Below, piece after piece: positions 36,825-46,046 of a stretch of 64,000 bases of DNA. The DNA comes from Kaistella sp. 97-N-M2 (GTDB taxonomy: Bacteria; Bacteroidota; Bacteroidia; Flavobacteriales; Weeksellaceae): positions 2,806,394-2,870,393 of the forward strand of contig NZ_CP090976.1 in the NCBI RefSeq assembly GCF_021513235.1. The letters are read 5' to 3'. The number at the start of each line of letters is the position of its first letter. Within the stretch, counting starts at the first letter, position 1. A program made the position numbers and the translations under genes. Below the pieces are notes generated by a model that saw only the letters and a program-made list of their open reading frames with translations, searched no databases and was not told where the DNA came from.

Positions 36825-38507
36825 TTAGAGCAACAATGTTAAAGGCTGCTCCAAATACGTTCTTAAAGTCTGCAAAAACTGCGCGCCCGTAGCGCCGTCG
36901 ACTACCCTGTGGTCACACGCCAAAGAAAGTTTCATGGTATTTCCCACGACAATCTGACCGTCTTTTACAATCGGTTTTTCGATGATTGCCCCCACGGACA
37001 GAATGGCGGAATTCGGCTGGTTGATAATGGAAGTAAAAGTCTCGATACCAAACATTCCCAAATTGGAAACGGAGAAGGTAGAACCTTCCATTTCATTGGC
37101 TTTCAAACCTTTGGATTTTGCACGTCCGGCCATGTCTTTTACGCCTGCGGAGATTTGGTTGTAATTCATTTGATCCGCATTTTTCAGAACGGGAACCACC
37201 AAACCGTCGGGAATTGCGACTGCGACGCCAACGTTAATGTTTCCGTGGTGAATAATCTTATCCTCTTTCCAGGTTGAATTTACCTGCGGATGTTTTCTTA
37301 AAGCCATTGCGGTTGCTTTGATAATCATATCGTTGAAAGAAATCTTCGTATCCGGCAACGAGTTAATTTCTTTTCTGGCAACAATCGCTTTGTCCATATT
37401 GATCTCAACGATCAGATAATAATGTGGCGCAGTAAATTTACTTTCGGAAAGTCTTTTCGCAATAATATTTCTCACCTGCGAGTTCGGGGTTTCGGAATCT
37501 TCGCCCTGTACAAAATTCGCTTGAGCCGGTGCTGCTTTCGCAGAAGCTGTTTGCGGTGCTGCATTATCCGCAACTTCTTTCGTGCTTGGCGTAAATCCTT
37601 CGATATCTTTTTTTACGATTCTGCCATTTTCGCCACTTCCTTTTAAAGCATTAAGATCGATACCCTTGTCTTCGGCCATTTTTTTGGCTAATGGAGAAAT
37701 GGCTACCCTTTCGGAATTTGCGGTAGAAGTTGGCTGCGAGTCGGACTCGGAAGCTTGTGCTTTTTCAGGAGTCGGTTCAGATTTCTGACCACTTGTTTCA
37801 GGTGTCGCTGCCGCTTTTTTTCCGCCGCCGGACACAATTCCGGAAACATTGGTTCCTTCTGGCCCGATGATGGCTAAAACGGCATCAACGGGACTTGCGC
37901 CACCTTCTTCAGTTCCAACGTATAATAAAGTTCCGGTGAATTCGGATTCAAAATCCTGTACCGCTTTGTCGGTTTCAATTTCAGCTAAAATATCGCCTTC
38001 CTTCACCTGATCGCCCACTTTTTTGTGCCATTTCGCTACCTTTCCTTCGGACATTGTATCTGAAAGTCTTGGCATTGTGATGACTTCCACTCCATCCGGA
38101 ATTTCTGCGGAAGAGTTTTTACCTTCGGTGCCGTTTTCTTTTTCTACAGGTTCTGCAGTTTCCACAGCGGTAACATTATTTTCTGTTTGGTGTTCTTCGG
38201 GAATTTGCGTAGCATCTTTGTCTGAAGTTCCGTTCGAATTTCCGCCTTTTAAAGCAGAAATATCTTCTCCTTCTTTTCCAATAATGGCTAAAACAGAATC
38301 TACGGGCGAGGACCCGCCTTCTTCCGTGCCAATAAACAAAAGCGTTCCGTTTACCTCGGCTTCGAAATCCTGTACGGCTTTATCGGTTTCAATTTCAGCT
38401 AAAATATCGCCTTCCTTTACCTGATCGCCCACTTTTTTGTGCCATTTTGCCACTTTTCCGTCCGTCATTGTATCAGAAAGCCGGGGCATGGTTATAACTT
38501 CTGCCAT
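36825..38507 (-). CDS. pdhC: Pyruvate dehydrogenase E2, dihydrolipoamide acetyltransferase
   Basis: Core of the pyruvate dehydrogenase complex; transfers acetyl groups to CoA. The 560 residues contain two nearly identical lipoyl domains (starting at 1 and about 142, each with the lipoylated Lys in EIETDKAVQDFE), Ala/Pro/Glu-rich linkers, a peripheral subunit-binding domain (ISPLAKKMAEDKGIDLNALK) and the catalytic domain ending in the HxxxDG motif (CDHRVVDGATGAQF). It follows pdhA by 72 bases on the same strand. The E1 beta and E3 genes are not in the window. Confidence 0.95.
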   Translation of the reverse strand: MAEVITMPRLSDTMTDGKVAKWHKKVGDQVKEGDILAEIETDKAVQDFEAEVNGTLLFIGTEEGGSSPVDSVLAIIGKEGEDISALKGGNSNGTSDKDATQIPEEHQTENNVTAVETAEPVEKENGTEGKNSSAEIPDGVEVITMPRLSDTMSEGKVAKWHKKVGDQVKEGDILAEIETDKAVQDFESEFTGTLLYVGTEEGGASPVDAVLAIIGPEGTNVSGIVSGGGKKAAATPETSGQKSEPTPEKAQASESDSQPTSTANSERVAISPLAKKMAEDKGIDLNALKGSGENGRIVKKDIEGFTPSTKEVADNAAPQTASAKAAPAQANFVQGEDSETPNSQVRNIIAKRLSESKFTAPHYYLIVEINMDKAIVARKEINSLPDTKISFNDMIIKATAMALRKHPQVNSTWKEDKIIHHGNINVGVAVAIPDGLVVPVLKNADQMNYNQISAGVKDMAGRAKSKGLKANEMEGSTFSVSNLGMFGIETFTSIINQPNSAILSVGAIIEKPIVKDGQIVVGNTMKLSLACDHRVVDGATGAQFLQTLRTYLEQPLTLLL

Positions 38508-38579
38508 AATATTGATGTGATATTTTGTTAAAGGATTATTTGGGATGAAAAATTATGCAAACCCAGAATCCTTATTAAT

Positions 38580-39584
38580 TTAATTATTCTCTAATTTATT
38601 TAAGAACGGATAATCTTCCTGCGCATAAACGTATTCGTAGACTTTATCTTCGGTTGGGTACGGAGACTGCTCCATAAACTCAACACATTCGTCTACAAAT
38701 TCGCGGGATTTGTCTTCAATGGCTGTTAGCTCATCTTCCGTCGCCCATTTGTTATCTAAAATACGATGCTTCACGATTTCGATGGGATCATCTTTTTTAC
38801 GGTCTGCAACTTCGTCTTTGCTTCGGTACGGTTCTGCATCCGACATGGAGTGTCCTCTGTACCGATAAGTTCTGGCTTCGATAAAAGTGGGTCCGTCTCC
38901 TCTTCTGGCGCGCTCGATGGCTTCGTAAGCGGCCTCAGCCACTTTCACCGGATCCATCGCATCCACGGGAAGGCAAGGCATTTCATATCCTAATCCTAAT
39001 TTATAGATATCTTCGTGATTCGCCGTTCTGCCCACAGAAGTTCCCATGGCATACCCATTATTTTCTACAACAAAAACAACAGGCAGTTTCCAGTTCATGG
39101 CCATGTTGAAAGTTTCGTGCAATGAACCCTGACGCGCGGCTCCATCGCCGAAGAAACAGATATTAACGCCGCCGGTTTCGAAATATTTGTCGGCAAAAGC
39201 AATACCTGCGCCTAGTGGAATCTGTCCACCCACGATGCCGTGCCCGCCATAAAACCTTTTTTCTTTGCTGAAAATGTGCATAGATCCGCCCATGCCGCCG
39301 GAAGTTCCGGTTGCTTTACCGCAAAGTTCTGCCATAATTCTTTTCGGATCTACACCCATCGCCATGGGATGAATGTGGCAACGATACGCGGTGATCATGC
39401 TGTCTTTTGTTAAATCCATGGCATGCGCGAAACCGGCCGGAATTGCTTCCTGACCGTTATATAGATGTAAAAAACCTCTGATTTTTTGTTTAAGATAAAG
39501 AGAACGGCATTTGTCTTCAAACCTTCTCCACATTGTCATTTCTTCATACCATTTCAGGTAAACTTCTTGCGAAAATTCTTTCAT
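38580..39584 (-). CDS. pdhA: Pyruvate dehydrogenase E1 component subunit alpha
   Basis: Thiamine-diphosphate-dependent decarboxylase alpha chain, 334 residues. The TPP motif is NICFFGDGAARQGSLHETF through VVENNGYAMGTS. The phosphorylation-loop-like RYRGHSMSDAEPYRS is present, as is GGSMHIF. It is the promoter-proximal gene of pdhA-pdhC, with a TAnnTTTG box about 70 bases upstream. E1 beta must be encoded elsewhere. Confidence 0.95.
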   Translation of the reverse strand: MKEFSQEVYLKWYEEMTMWRRFEDKCRSLYLKQKIRGFLHLYNGQEAIPAGFAHAMDLTKDSMITAYRCHIHPMAMGVDPKRIMAELCGKATGTSGGMGGSMHIFSKEKRFYGGHGIVGGQIPLGAGIAFADKYFETGGVNICFFGDGAARQGSLHETFNMAMNWKLPVVFVVENNGYAMGTSVGRTANHEDIYKLGLGYEMPCLPVDAMDPVKVAEAAYEAIERARRGDGPTFIEARTYRYRGHSMSDAEPYRSKDEVADRKKDDPIEIVKHRILDNKWATEDELTAIEDKSREFVDECVEFMEQSPYPTEDKVYEYVYAQEDYPFLNKLENN

Positions 39585-39651
39585 GCGATAGCTTTTGCTT
39601 TATTTGGGCATACGTCGCGAAGCGGGTTTCATGCCTATTAAAAATATTTAG

Positions 39652-39659
39652 CAAAAATA
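39652..39659 (-). promoter_or_regulatory. TAnnTTTG box upstream of pdhA
   Basis: On the minus strand this reads TATTTTTG, the flavobacterial -7 consensus, 67 bases before the pdhA start codon. Confidence 0.4.
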
Positions 39660-39751
39660 ATAAAAATCTTTGTCTTTATTGGTAGCATATTAAAACAAAA
39701 TTAAAGAGCCAACCAATAAATAATATTACTTTTGAAATTACAATCTTATTT

Positions 39752-40353
39752 ATGGGTAAAACTCCTGCGCCGCTTGTGGCAAAACTCTCGAAAATCATCT
39801 CAAACTTCTTCAATCCGCTTACTTCACTTTTTATCTTTTTCATTTATGCCAACCTGCAGCGGTACACGTACAGGGAAACTGCTTTTCTTTTTTTCCTTTG
39901 TTATTAATCATCGTAATCCCTGTTTCCCTATGGATTTTTTGGAATGTTAAAAAAGCAAAATATGCGGATATCGACGTTTCGAACAGAGACCAGCGGAAAG
40001 GGCTTTATTTCGTTATCGCGGGCGCTCTGCTGGCTTTTCTTTCCTACGATTACTTTTTCCAGAAAAACATAGACATAACGATCATCTTTTTATTGATCTT
40101 ACTCCTCACGCTGCAGATGAGTAATTATTTTATTAAAAGCTCCATGCATACAGCATTTAATGTGTTTGTTGCAGCGCTGTTTTTTGCCATTAATCCGGTG
40201 TTTGGAATAATGTGGCTTGGGATTGCTGTTTTGGTGGGGATTACCCGCATTATTTTGAAGCGACACACGTTGCAAGAAGTATTTACAGGCGCATTGATCG
40301 CCATTTTGGTTTCTTTTATTTATCTTTATGCCAACATCAAAATTCAGTCTTAA
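39752..40353 (+). pseudogene. PAP2-like membrane protein gene with a frameshift
   Basis: ATG at 39752 opens a frame of 51 codons (MGKTPAPLVAKLSKIISNFF..., ending AFLFFLCY) that stops at 39905-39907. The rest of the protein continues in another frame from about 39895 to 40353 (LLLIIVIPVSLWIFW, KSSMHTAFNVF, GITRIILKRHTLQEVFTGAL). One extra T in the T7 run at 39888-39894 would join them into a protein of about 200 residues with five or six membrane segments. The motifs resemble the last two PAP2 phosphatase motifs. It is either a broken gene, a phase-variable one, or a homopolymer sequencing error. It is adjacent to the blaI-like gene. Confidence 0.7.
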
Positions 40354-40356
40354 ACC

Positions 40357-40890
40357 ATGAAAATTAATCAGCTTACAACTTCCGAAGAACTTCTTATGAC
40401 CATTTTGTGGAAACTCGGTTCCGCGTACATGAAAGATGTTATCGAAAATTATCCCGAACCTAAACCGCATCAAAATACGATCTCGACCTTCATTAAAATT
40501 TTGGTGGAAAAAGATTTTTTGACCACAGAAAAACATGGACGAATTTTCAAGTACACCGTTGCCGTGCCCTTCGAAAATTACCGGAGATATTTGCTGAAAA
40601 ATTTTGTTGATCATTATTTCGACGGTTCCGGCCTCGATCTGTTAAAAACTTTAACGGAAGAAAGATTAATTCATACTACGGATATCAAAGGACTTTTCGA
40701 AATTGAAACCAGCCTTCATCCGATTACGGAACCCGAACAAAAAAACACAAGTGCAATTAGTGATTATATTGCAGAAATAACGGCGCCAAAAAAGCCGAAG
40801 AAAAAGGAAAAGAAAGAAAAAAAGAAAAAAAGAAAGGCAAAAATCTTAAATAGTTGTCAGTACCAAAATTCTTCAATTTCACAGGAATAA
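40357..40890 (+). CDS. BlaI/MecI/CopY-family transcriptional regulator
   Basis: Winged-helix repressor of 177 residues. The N-terminal domain (1-75) reads LTTSEELLMTILWKLG, YMKDVIENYPEPKPHQNTIS and TFIKILVEKDFLTTEKHGR, typical of BlaI/CopY proteins. The C-terminal part has an unusual lysine-rich stretch at residues 145-162. The usual membrane sensor protease (BlaR1/MecR1) is not adjacent; the next gene, 9 bases on, encodes a polytopic membrane protein. It starts 3 bases after the frameshifted PAP2-like gene. Target genes unknown. Confidence 0.85.
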   Translation: MKINQLTTSEELLMTILWKLGSAYMKDVIENYPEPKPHQNTISTFIKILVEKDFLTTEKHGRIFKYTVAVPFENYRRYLLKNFVDHYFDGSGLDLLKTLTEERLIHTTDIKGLFEIETSLHPITEPEQKNTSAISDYIAEITAPKKPKKKEKKEKKKKRKAKILNSCQYQNSSISQE

Positions 40891-40899
40891 CTTACCAGA

Positions 40900-42702
40900 A
40901 TGATAAAAAAAATTAGAGAAATTTCCGGAAATACAGCCGTGATTATACGTGAATATCCCATGGTTTTAGTCCTTGCTTTTTTGGCTGCCATGGCGTTCAT
41001 TTTTTCCTCCGACGCCAATTCAACCAGCAGACAAAGCGATTTTGTTTTTATGAAATTCGGTATGGTAGCGCTTTTGGGAATTTCACTGCTTTTTGGGCTG
41101 AAAATGCTTTCGCAGCGTATCGGGAAAGGCATTTTGCTCGAAGTGTCAGGGATTATTTTTTTAATTTTTTTCTATTTTCTTCTACCCGCTGATGAAAAAG
41201 AATTTACGGAACAGTACGCGTTTCTGCTCATTCCCACCTTCATCCTGTCCCACCTTCTCGTCTCTTTCATTGCCTTTTTTGGAGAAAAGAAAGAACTAAA
41301 TTTCTGGCAGTATAACAAAAACCTTTTCATCAATATATTTTTAACGGCAGTTTTTACCGGCGTTTTAATCGGTGGTGTTGAACTGGCGATTCTGGCGGTA
41401 GACAAGCTGTTTGATTTCAATTTTGATGGTTATTATTATTCGCGTACTTTTTATTTCCTGTCGATCTTTGGAAGTTGTTTCATTTTTTTACTCTTTAATG
41501 ATAAAGGTCTTCAGGACTTAGAAAAAGATGCCAACTATCCGCAGATTCTGAAATTTTTTACGCAGTATATTTTAATTCCGTTACTGCTTATTTATGCAGT
41601 GATCTTATATTTATACGGCGCGAAGATCCTGATTAATTGGGAGCTTCCGCGTGGGTGGGTATCGTACTTGGTTTTGGCCTATTCCGTTGTCGGGATATTG
41701 GGTTTGCTTTTGGTTCATCCTTTAAAGGACAATTCTTCCAAATCGTGGGTAAAAGTTTTCTCCAAAATGTTTTATTACACCCTTATTCCGTTAATTATTT
41801 TACTTTTCACCGCAATTTTTACACGAATTCTTCAGTACGGCTACACAGAACCACGATATTTTGTGTTGTTACTGGCGGTGTGGTTAAGTTTGGTGCTCCT
41901 ATATTTTGTGTTTGCGAAAAATACGACGATCAAGTTTATTCCCGTGAGTTTATTCTTGATTGGTTTTTTCGCCTTAACCTGTCCGTATTTTAATGCGTTC
42001 TCTGTAGCGAAAAGAAGTCAGAAAACGGAATTAATGACGACTTTAAAGGTAAACAAACTTCTGAAACAGGGAAAAATTAGTTTCTCAACAAAAATTAAAA
42101 GTGATGTTGCGGATGAAATTTCAAATAAAATTCAGTTTCTCGCCAAAAGAAATCAAGCCGATTTTATTCTTCCCCTTCTCTCCACGGTCGTTCAAAGGGA
42201 GGTGAAACGAACCATTGCAGACGGAAATTTTTATAATCTTCAAAGTACCCTTAGAAATCAGTTCAAAAATGTGGTTTATGATGTTGCTTCGTCTAATACT
42301 GTACAGCAAACCAATACTACGACGTTAATCGCAAGAGATTTTAACGTGGATATCTCAGGTTATCAGTATCTATTTAAAGTTTACAATTATAAAAGTAATT
42401 ATTTTGATTTTGATAAAAATACGGTGGAAATAAAAATGCCCGTCAGTCAATTTGGAAACGAGTTAAATTTGGTGTTTAATGGGCAGAAATATAATATGGT
42501 ACCGGATCTTATCCAGCTTTTCAATAACTATCCGAATCTGGGCGAAAACTATGTGGATCAGTTGTATTTTGTTAAGACGATTGGGAACTATGATTTCAAA
42601 ATAATGTTCGACAGTGTAATTCTCGTGAAGTCAGTCAACAATGCAGCTCCCCAATTTGTTATAAACTCCGACTCAATTCTGATCTTAATCAAAAAAAATT
42701 AA
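40900..42702 (+). CDS. DUF4153-type polytopic membrane protein
   Basis: 600 residues. The first 370 or so hold about 12 hydrophobic segments; the last 220 form a soluble domain without recognised motif (ISFSTKIKSDVADEISNKIQ, DFNVDISGYQYLF). The layout fits a DUF4153-type membrane protein, function unknown. It follows the BlaI-like regulator by 9 bases, so the two are probably co-transcribed. Start MIKKIREISGN at 40900 is the only good ATG. Confidence 0.7.
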   Translation: MIKKIREISGNTAVIIREYPMVLVLAFLAAMAFIFSSDANSTSRQSDFVFMKFGMVALLGISLLFGLKMLSQRIGKGILLEVSGIIFLIFFYFLLPADEKEFTEQYAFLLIPTFILSHLLVSFIAFFGEKKELNFWQYNKNLFINIFLTAVFTGVLIGGVELAILAVDKLFDFNFDGYYYSRTFYFLSIFGSCFIFLLFNDKGLQDLEKDANYPQILKFFTQYILIPLLLIYAVILYLYGAKILINWELPRGWVSYLVLAYSVVGILGLLLVHPLKDNSSKSWVKVFSKMFYYTLIPLIILLFTAIFTRILQYGYTEPRYFVLLLAVWLSLVLLYFVFAKNTTIKFIPVSLFLIGFFALTCPYFNAFSVAKRSQKTELMTTLKVNKLLKQGKISFSTKIKSDVADEISNKIQFLAKRNQADFILPLLSTVVQREVKRTIADGNFYNLQSTLRNQFKNVVYDVASSNTVQQTNTTTLIARDFNVDISGYQYLFKVYNYKSNYFDFDKNTVEIKMPVSQFGNELNLVFNGQKYNMVPDLIQLFNNYPNLGENYVDQLYFVKTIGNYDFKIMFDSVILVKSVNNAAPQFVINSDSILILIKKN

Positions 42703-42841
42703 GCTCCTGAGACTGAGGTTAATGATGCTTTCAATCTTAAATAAGGCAACGTAAAAAACTCATTTCTATACATCAGATCATTTAAATTCCCATATCGATA
42801 ACGTTCGACTGATGCCAAAATGAGCTCGAAAATAAAGGCAC

Positions 42842-42868
42842 AAAAAAAAGCGACTTAAAAAGTCGCTT
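42842..42868 (-). terminator. Terminator of the RNA-binding protein gene
   Basis: A 9-bp perfect stem AAGCGACTT / AAGTCGCTT with an AAA loop, followed on the minus strand by eight Ts. Confidence 0.85.
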
Positions 42869-42887
42869 GCATTATTTCAGTAAAATC

Positions 42888-43253
42888 TTACCAGTTAGAA
42901 CCGCCACGACTTCCGCCGCCGTATCCGCTTCCACCGCCGCTACCGCCACGATTTCCGCCTCCGTAACCACCACCGCCTGAACGGTTGTTGTCAAAACTTC
43001 TTCTTGGTTTGTCTTCTCTTGGCTTAGCTTCAGAAATGTTAAGTTCTTTACCGTCCAATTCTTTTCCGTTAAGAGCTTCGATAGCATTCTTGCCATCTTC
43101 GTCGCTCATTTCTACAAATCCGAAACCTCTGGATCTACCGGTTTCTCTGTCTGTGATAATTTTGGCAGAAGAAACTTCTCCAAATTCTGAAAATAAATCT
43201 TGCAACGATTGTTCTTGTGTTGCGTAATTGATGTTTGAAACAAAAATGTTCAT
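42888..43253 (-). CDS. RRM-type RNA-binding protein with glycine-rich tail
   Basis: 121 residues. One RNA recognition motif (RNP2 as IFVSNINYA, RNP1 as RGFGFVEM) occupies residues 1-80, followed by a Gly/Ser/Arg-rich tail with RGG-like repeats, as in plant glycine-rich and cyanobacterial Rbp proteins. I start at ATG 43253; an adjacent ATG at 43256 is equally possible, and the longer frame to 43352 is only AT-rich leader. Such proteins act as RNA chaperones, often cold-induced. The untranslated leader of about 100 bases may be regulatory (inference). Confidence 0.92.
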   Translation of the reverse strand: MNIFVSNINYATQEQSLQDLFSEFGEVSSAKIITDRETGRSRGFGFVEMSDEDGKNAIEALNGKELDGKELNISEAKPREDKPRRSFDNNRSGGGGYGGGNRGGSGGGSGYGGGSRGGSNW

Positions 43254-43393
43254 CATAAAAAAAATTAAAAAATTAATACTTGATTGTAAATTATAAATGA
43301 AACTCAACAATTGATGAACAAAGATTGATTTCGGATATAAAAACGGTTGCAAGATACAATATTAAATTAATAATGCAAATATTATTTACTATT

Positions 43394-44275
43394 TTATGCA
43401 ACTTCTTCTCCCGCATGCGCTTCCAAAAGTTTAAACCAGTCTTCCATCTCTAAATGAACGTTTACGGCCTGTTTTAATTTTTTTACGCTTTCAACCCGCG
43501 AAGTACCGATAACAGGGAGAATCTTTGCAGGATGTTTCAGAAGAAAAGCCAGCAGAATCTGGTTTTCTTCCGCGCCGTATTTCGCGCAAAGTTCATCGAG
43601 AACTTTTTTAATTCTTGCGTTTTCTTCGGATTTCTCCGAGAAATAATTTCCCATCACCGACCACGCCATCGGCTGAAGTTTTTTCAGCATCAGCTGATCC
43701 AACGTACCATCGTAAAAAGCGTCGGTGCGATTTAAAGAAATTTCTACCTGATTTGTTATGATCGGAAACGCCTCGTTGATCAGATCAAACTGCGACGGAG
43801 AAAAGTTGGAAACGCCGAAGTGAAGGACTTTTTTCTGCTCCCTCAAAACCTTAAAAGCCCCGGCAATTTCGTCCGGATCCATAAGAGGCGAGGGCCGGTG
43901 AAGCAGAAGCACATCCAGATAATCGGTCTTTAAGTTGTCCAAACTTTGGTCGACGGATTTTAAAATATGGTCTTTCGAATAGTTGTAGGATTTTAGATTG
44001 AAAGGCCTGTTTTTACACGGCATCTGAATGCCACATTTGGAGATGAACTGCACTTCTTCGCGCTTAATGTCCATTTCACTAAAAGCCTCGCCGAACAGTT
44101 TTTCGGTCGTGTAATCGCCATAAAGGTCGGCGTGATCGAAGGTTGTAAGGTTTTCGTTCACGGAAGTTTCAATCAGTTTCTGGACGTTTTTTGCAGAATG
44201 ATTGGCGCCCCAAATTCCCCAGCGCATGGTCCCGACAATAATGGACGAAAAGTTCATAGTTGTATATTTACTCAA
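43394..44275 (-). CDS. Aldo/keto reductase
   Basis: A 293-residue TIM-barrel NADPH oxidoreductase. The catalytic tetrad is visible as Asp and Tyr in FDHADLYGDYTTE, Lys in FISKCGIQMP and His in VLLLHRPSPLMD. The NADP phosphate-binding end reads LPVIGTSRVESVKKL. It resembles the YdhF/oxidoreductase subgroup. The start at 44275 is used; an internal ATG at 44257 (MNFSSIIVG) is also plausible. Substrate unknown; it stands alone. Confidence 0.92.
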   Translation of the reverse strand: MSKYTTMNFSSIIVGTMRWGIWGANHSAKNVQKLIETSVNENLTTFDHADLYGDYTTEKLFGEAFSEMDIKREEVQFISKCGIQMPCKNRPFNLKSYNYSKDHILKSVDQSLDNLKTDYLDVLLLHRPSPLMDPDEIAGAFKVLREQKKVLHFGVSNFSPSQFDLINEAFPIITNQVEISLNRTDAFYDGTLDQLMLKKLQPMAWSVMGNYFSEKSEENARIKKVLDELCAKYGAEENQILLAFLLKHPAKILPVIGTSRVESVKKLKQAVNVHLEMEDWFKLLEAHAGEEVA

Positions 44276-44335
44276 ATGTAAAAATTATCTCGGAACTTTT
44301 AACATTTGAAAGTCGTATTTGCCACATAATATTTT

Positions 44336-44343
44336 TAACTTTG
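44336..44343 (+). promoter_or_regulatory. TAnnTTTG box upstream of the small T9SS protein gene
   Basis: TAACTTTG matches the -7 consensus, 18 bases before ATG 44362. A TTG at 44319 is 14 bases away, closer than usual. Confidence 0.45.
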
Positions 44344-44361
44344 ACTAAAATTTATCGTATT

Positions 44362-44676
44362 ATGAAGAAGATTTCTATTTTATTTCTTTCTCTCTTCTCG
44401 GCCTTCCTTTTTTCTCAATGCGCAGATCCTTTGGCGACAAGCGATTCTGCGGTATCCAAAAATAAAATTTATCCAAACCCAAGCAACGGAACTTTCACTT
44501 TTGTGGCCGGAAGAGCCACAAATGTCAGCATTGCTGATGTTTCGGGGCGCGTGATCTATACGGGAAATGTTGTGAAAGGTACGAACGTTATTTCGGTAAA
44601 AACGACCTCCGGTGTATACGTGCTGATTTATCAAGCGGAAGGAAAAAAAGAATCTACTAAATTAATTATTAAATAA
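44362..44676 (+). CDS. Small secreted protein consisting of a T9SS sorting domain
   Basis: 104 residues. A signal peptide (MKKISILFLSLFSAFLFS-Q) is followed by about 15 residues and then a type A type IX secretion C-terminal domain: IYPNPSNGTFTF, VSIADVSGRVIYTG, GVYVLIYQAEGKKES and the final KLIIK. There is no cargo domain. The start at 44362 is chosen because it gives the signal peptide. It could be a secreted miniature protein, a decoy for the sorting machinery, or the remnant of a larger adhesin or enzyme. Confidence 0.88.
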   Translation: MKKISILFLSLFSAFLFSQCADPLATSDSAVSKNKIYPNPSNGTFTFVAGRATNVSIADVSGRVIYTGNVVKGTNVISVKTTSGVYVLIYQAEGKKESTKLIIK

Positions 44677-44697
44677 TTGAGTCTTATAATTAGTTTG

Positions 44698-44733
44698 AAC
44701 TCATTCTGTGCCACTGCAGGATGAGTTTTTTTT
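44698..44733 (+). terminator. Terminator after the T9SS mini-protein gene
   Basis: An 11-bp stem with one wobble pair (44698-44708 with 44717-44727), followed by eight Ts. Confidence 0.8.
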
Positions 44734-44773
44734 GAATCTTTTTTTGAGGACATTTTATAAAAAGATCCAATTT

Positions 44774-44876
44774 GCGACCCGGCTTGAGCGGAAATCCTTT
44801 TTTCTTAGCGGCGGCTGCGCCGCCGCTAAGAAAAAAGATTGGGAGCGGAAGACGGAATTTGTCGCCCAAAAAACAG
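44774..44876. repeat. GC-rich hairpin repeat, copy B
   Basis: A perfect 19-bp inverted repeat (44797-44815 with 44819-44837) around a TGC loop, whose outer part is T6/A6. Flanks read GCGACCCGG and GAGCGGAAATCC on the left, and GGGAGCGGAAGACGGAA then GTCGCCC with an A run on the right. The right flank is clearly related to copy C. It lies between a terminator and the rpoD leader. Confidence 0.8.
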
Positions 44877-44966
44877 ATATGAACAATATAATAATTTTTT
44901 TGTAACCTTTCGCTACTTCTTGTCGTATAATCTATTGCAGTCCTAAAGGGGACCGTTTTATACTAC

Positions 44967-45833
44967 ATGAGACAATTAAAAATTACAAAGCAGGTTACCA
45001 ACAGGGAAACCGCATCGCTGGACAAGTATTTACAGGAAATCGGAAAAGTAGATTTGATTACCGCCGACGAAGAGGTGGATTTGGCGCAGAAAATTCGTGC
45101 CGGAGACCGTGTCGCCCTGGAAAAACTCATAAAAGCCAACTTGCGTTTCGTGGTTTCTGTTTCTAAACAATACCAAAACCAAGGGCTTTCCCTCCCCGAT
45201 CTCATCAACGAAGGAAATCTTGGGTTAATGAAAGCCGCAAAAAGATACGATGAAACACGAGGTTTTAAATTTATTTCTTACGCAGTTTGGTGGATCCGTC
45301 AATCAATTCTGCAGGCTTTGGCTGAACAGTCGCGGATTGTACGTTTGCCGTTGAATAAGATTGGATCGATCAACAAGATCAACAAAGCTTACGCGCATTT
45401 GGAGCAGGAAAACGAAAGACCACCGTCCCCGGAAGAGTTGGCGGAAGTTTTGGATATGAGCGAAGACGACATTAAGGAATCCATGAAAAACTCCGGAAGA
45501 CATTTGTCCATGGATGCACCGTTGGTGGAAGGTGAAGATTCGAATTTATACGATGTTTTGCGTTCCGGTGAATCTCCGAGTCCGGACAAAGATCTGATGC
45601 TGGAATCGTTGCAGATCGAGATCGAAAGAGCGTTGCAGACTTTGACTCCACGCGAGGCAGATTTGGTGCGTTTGTATTTTGGTTTGAACGGAAAACATCC
45701 GATGACTTTAGAAGAAATCGGCGAAACTTTTGACCTTACGAGAGAAAGAGTCCGTCAGATCAAAGAAAAAGCGATCAAAAGATTGAAGCACAATACGAGA
45801 AGCAAGATTTTGAAATCTTATTTAGGGAAATAA
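44967..45833 (+). CDS. rpoD: RNA polymerase primary sigma factor
   Basis: Housekeeping sigma factor of the Bacteroidetes type, 288 residues, lacking region 1.1. Region 1.2 is [17 protein letters not shown]; region 2 has [20 protein letters not shown] and [15 protein letters not shown]; region 3 begins [11 protein letters not shown]; region 4 has the helix-turn-helix [20 protein letters not shown]. This sigma class recognises the TAnnTTTG/TTG promoters seen in this window. The 5' leader (44877-44966) is preceded by hairpin repeat copy B. Confidence 0.95.
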   Translation: MRQLKITKQVTNRETASLDKYLQEIGKVDLITADEEVDLAQKIRAGDRVALEKLIKANLRFVVSVSKQYQNQGLSLPDLINEGNLGLMKAAKRYDETRGFKFISYAVWWIRQSILQALAEQSRIVRLPLNKIGSINKINKAYAHLEQENERPPSPEELAEVLDMSEDDIKESMKNSGRHLSMDAPLVEGEDSNLYDVLRSGESPSPDKDLMLESLQIEIERALQTLTPREADLVRLYFGLNGKHPMTLEEIGETFDLTRERVRQIKEKAIKRLKHNTRSKILKSYLGK

Positions 45834-45863
45834 AACTTTTAAAATCTCTTCCTCGAAGAAAAT

Positions 45864-45898
45864 AAAAAAAACCATCTTATTTTAAGGTGGTTTTTGTT
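45864..45898. terminator. Bidirectional terminator between rpoD and a Crp-family gene
   Basis: An 8-bp stem (45871-45878 with 45884-45891, one G-T pair), with an A run on the left and a T run on the right. Confidence 0.75.
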
Positions 45899-46046
45899 TG
45901 CCGCATATGCGGAAATTTGTACCGGATTTAACGTAAGGTTCGCCTTTTTTTTAAAAATATTTTTATTATCAGGAAGCGCGATTAGAAATTTTCCTTTTAG
46001 TCCGCGAATTTGCTGCATAAAACGAGTGAATTTGAAGACATACTTT

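Noticed and set aside
39898..40353. PAP2-like frame read as a separate gene starting at TTG
   Set aside because: It starts inside a hydrophobic segment and lacks a natural N-terminus; joining with the upstream frame gives a better protein.
42872..43096. Alternative minus-strand frame over the glycine-rich tail
   Set aside because: It is a repeat-driven shadow of the RRM protein gene.
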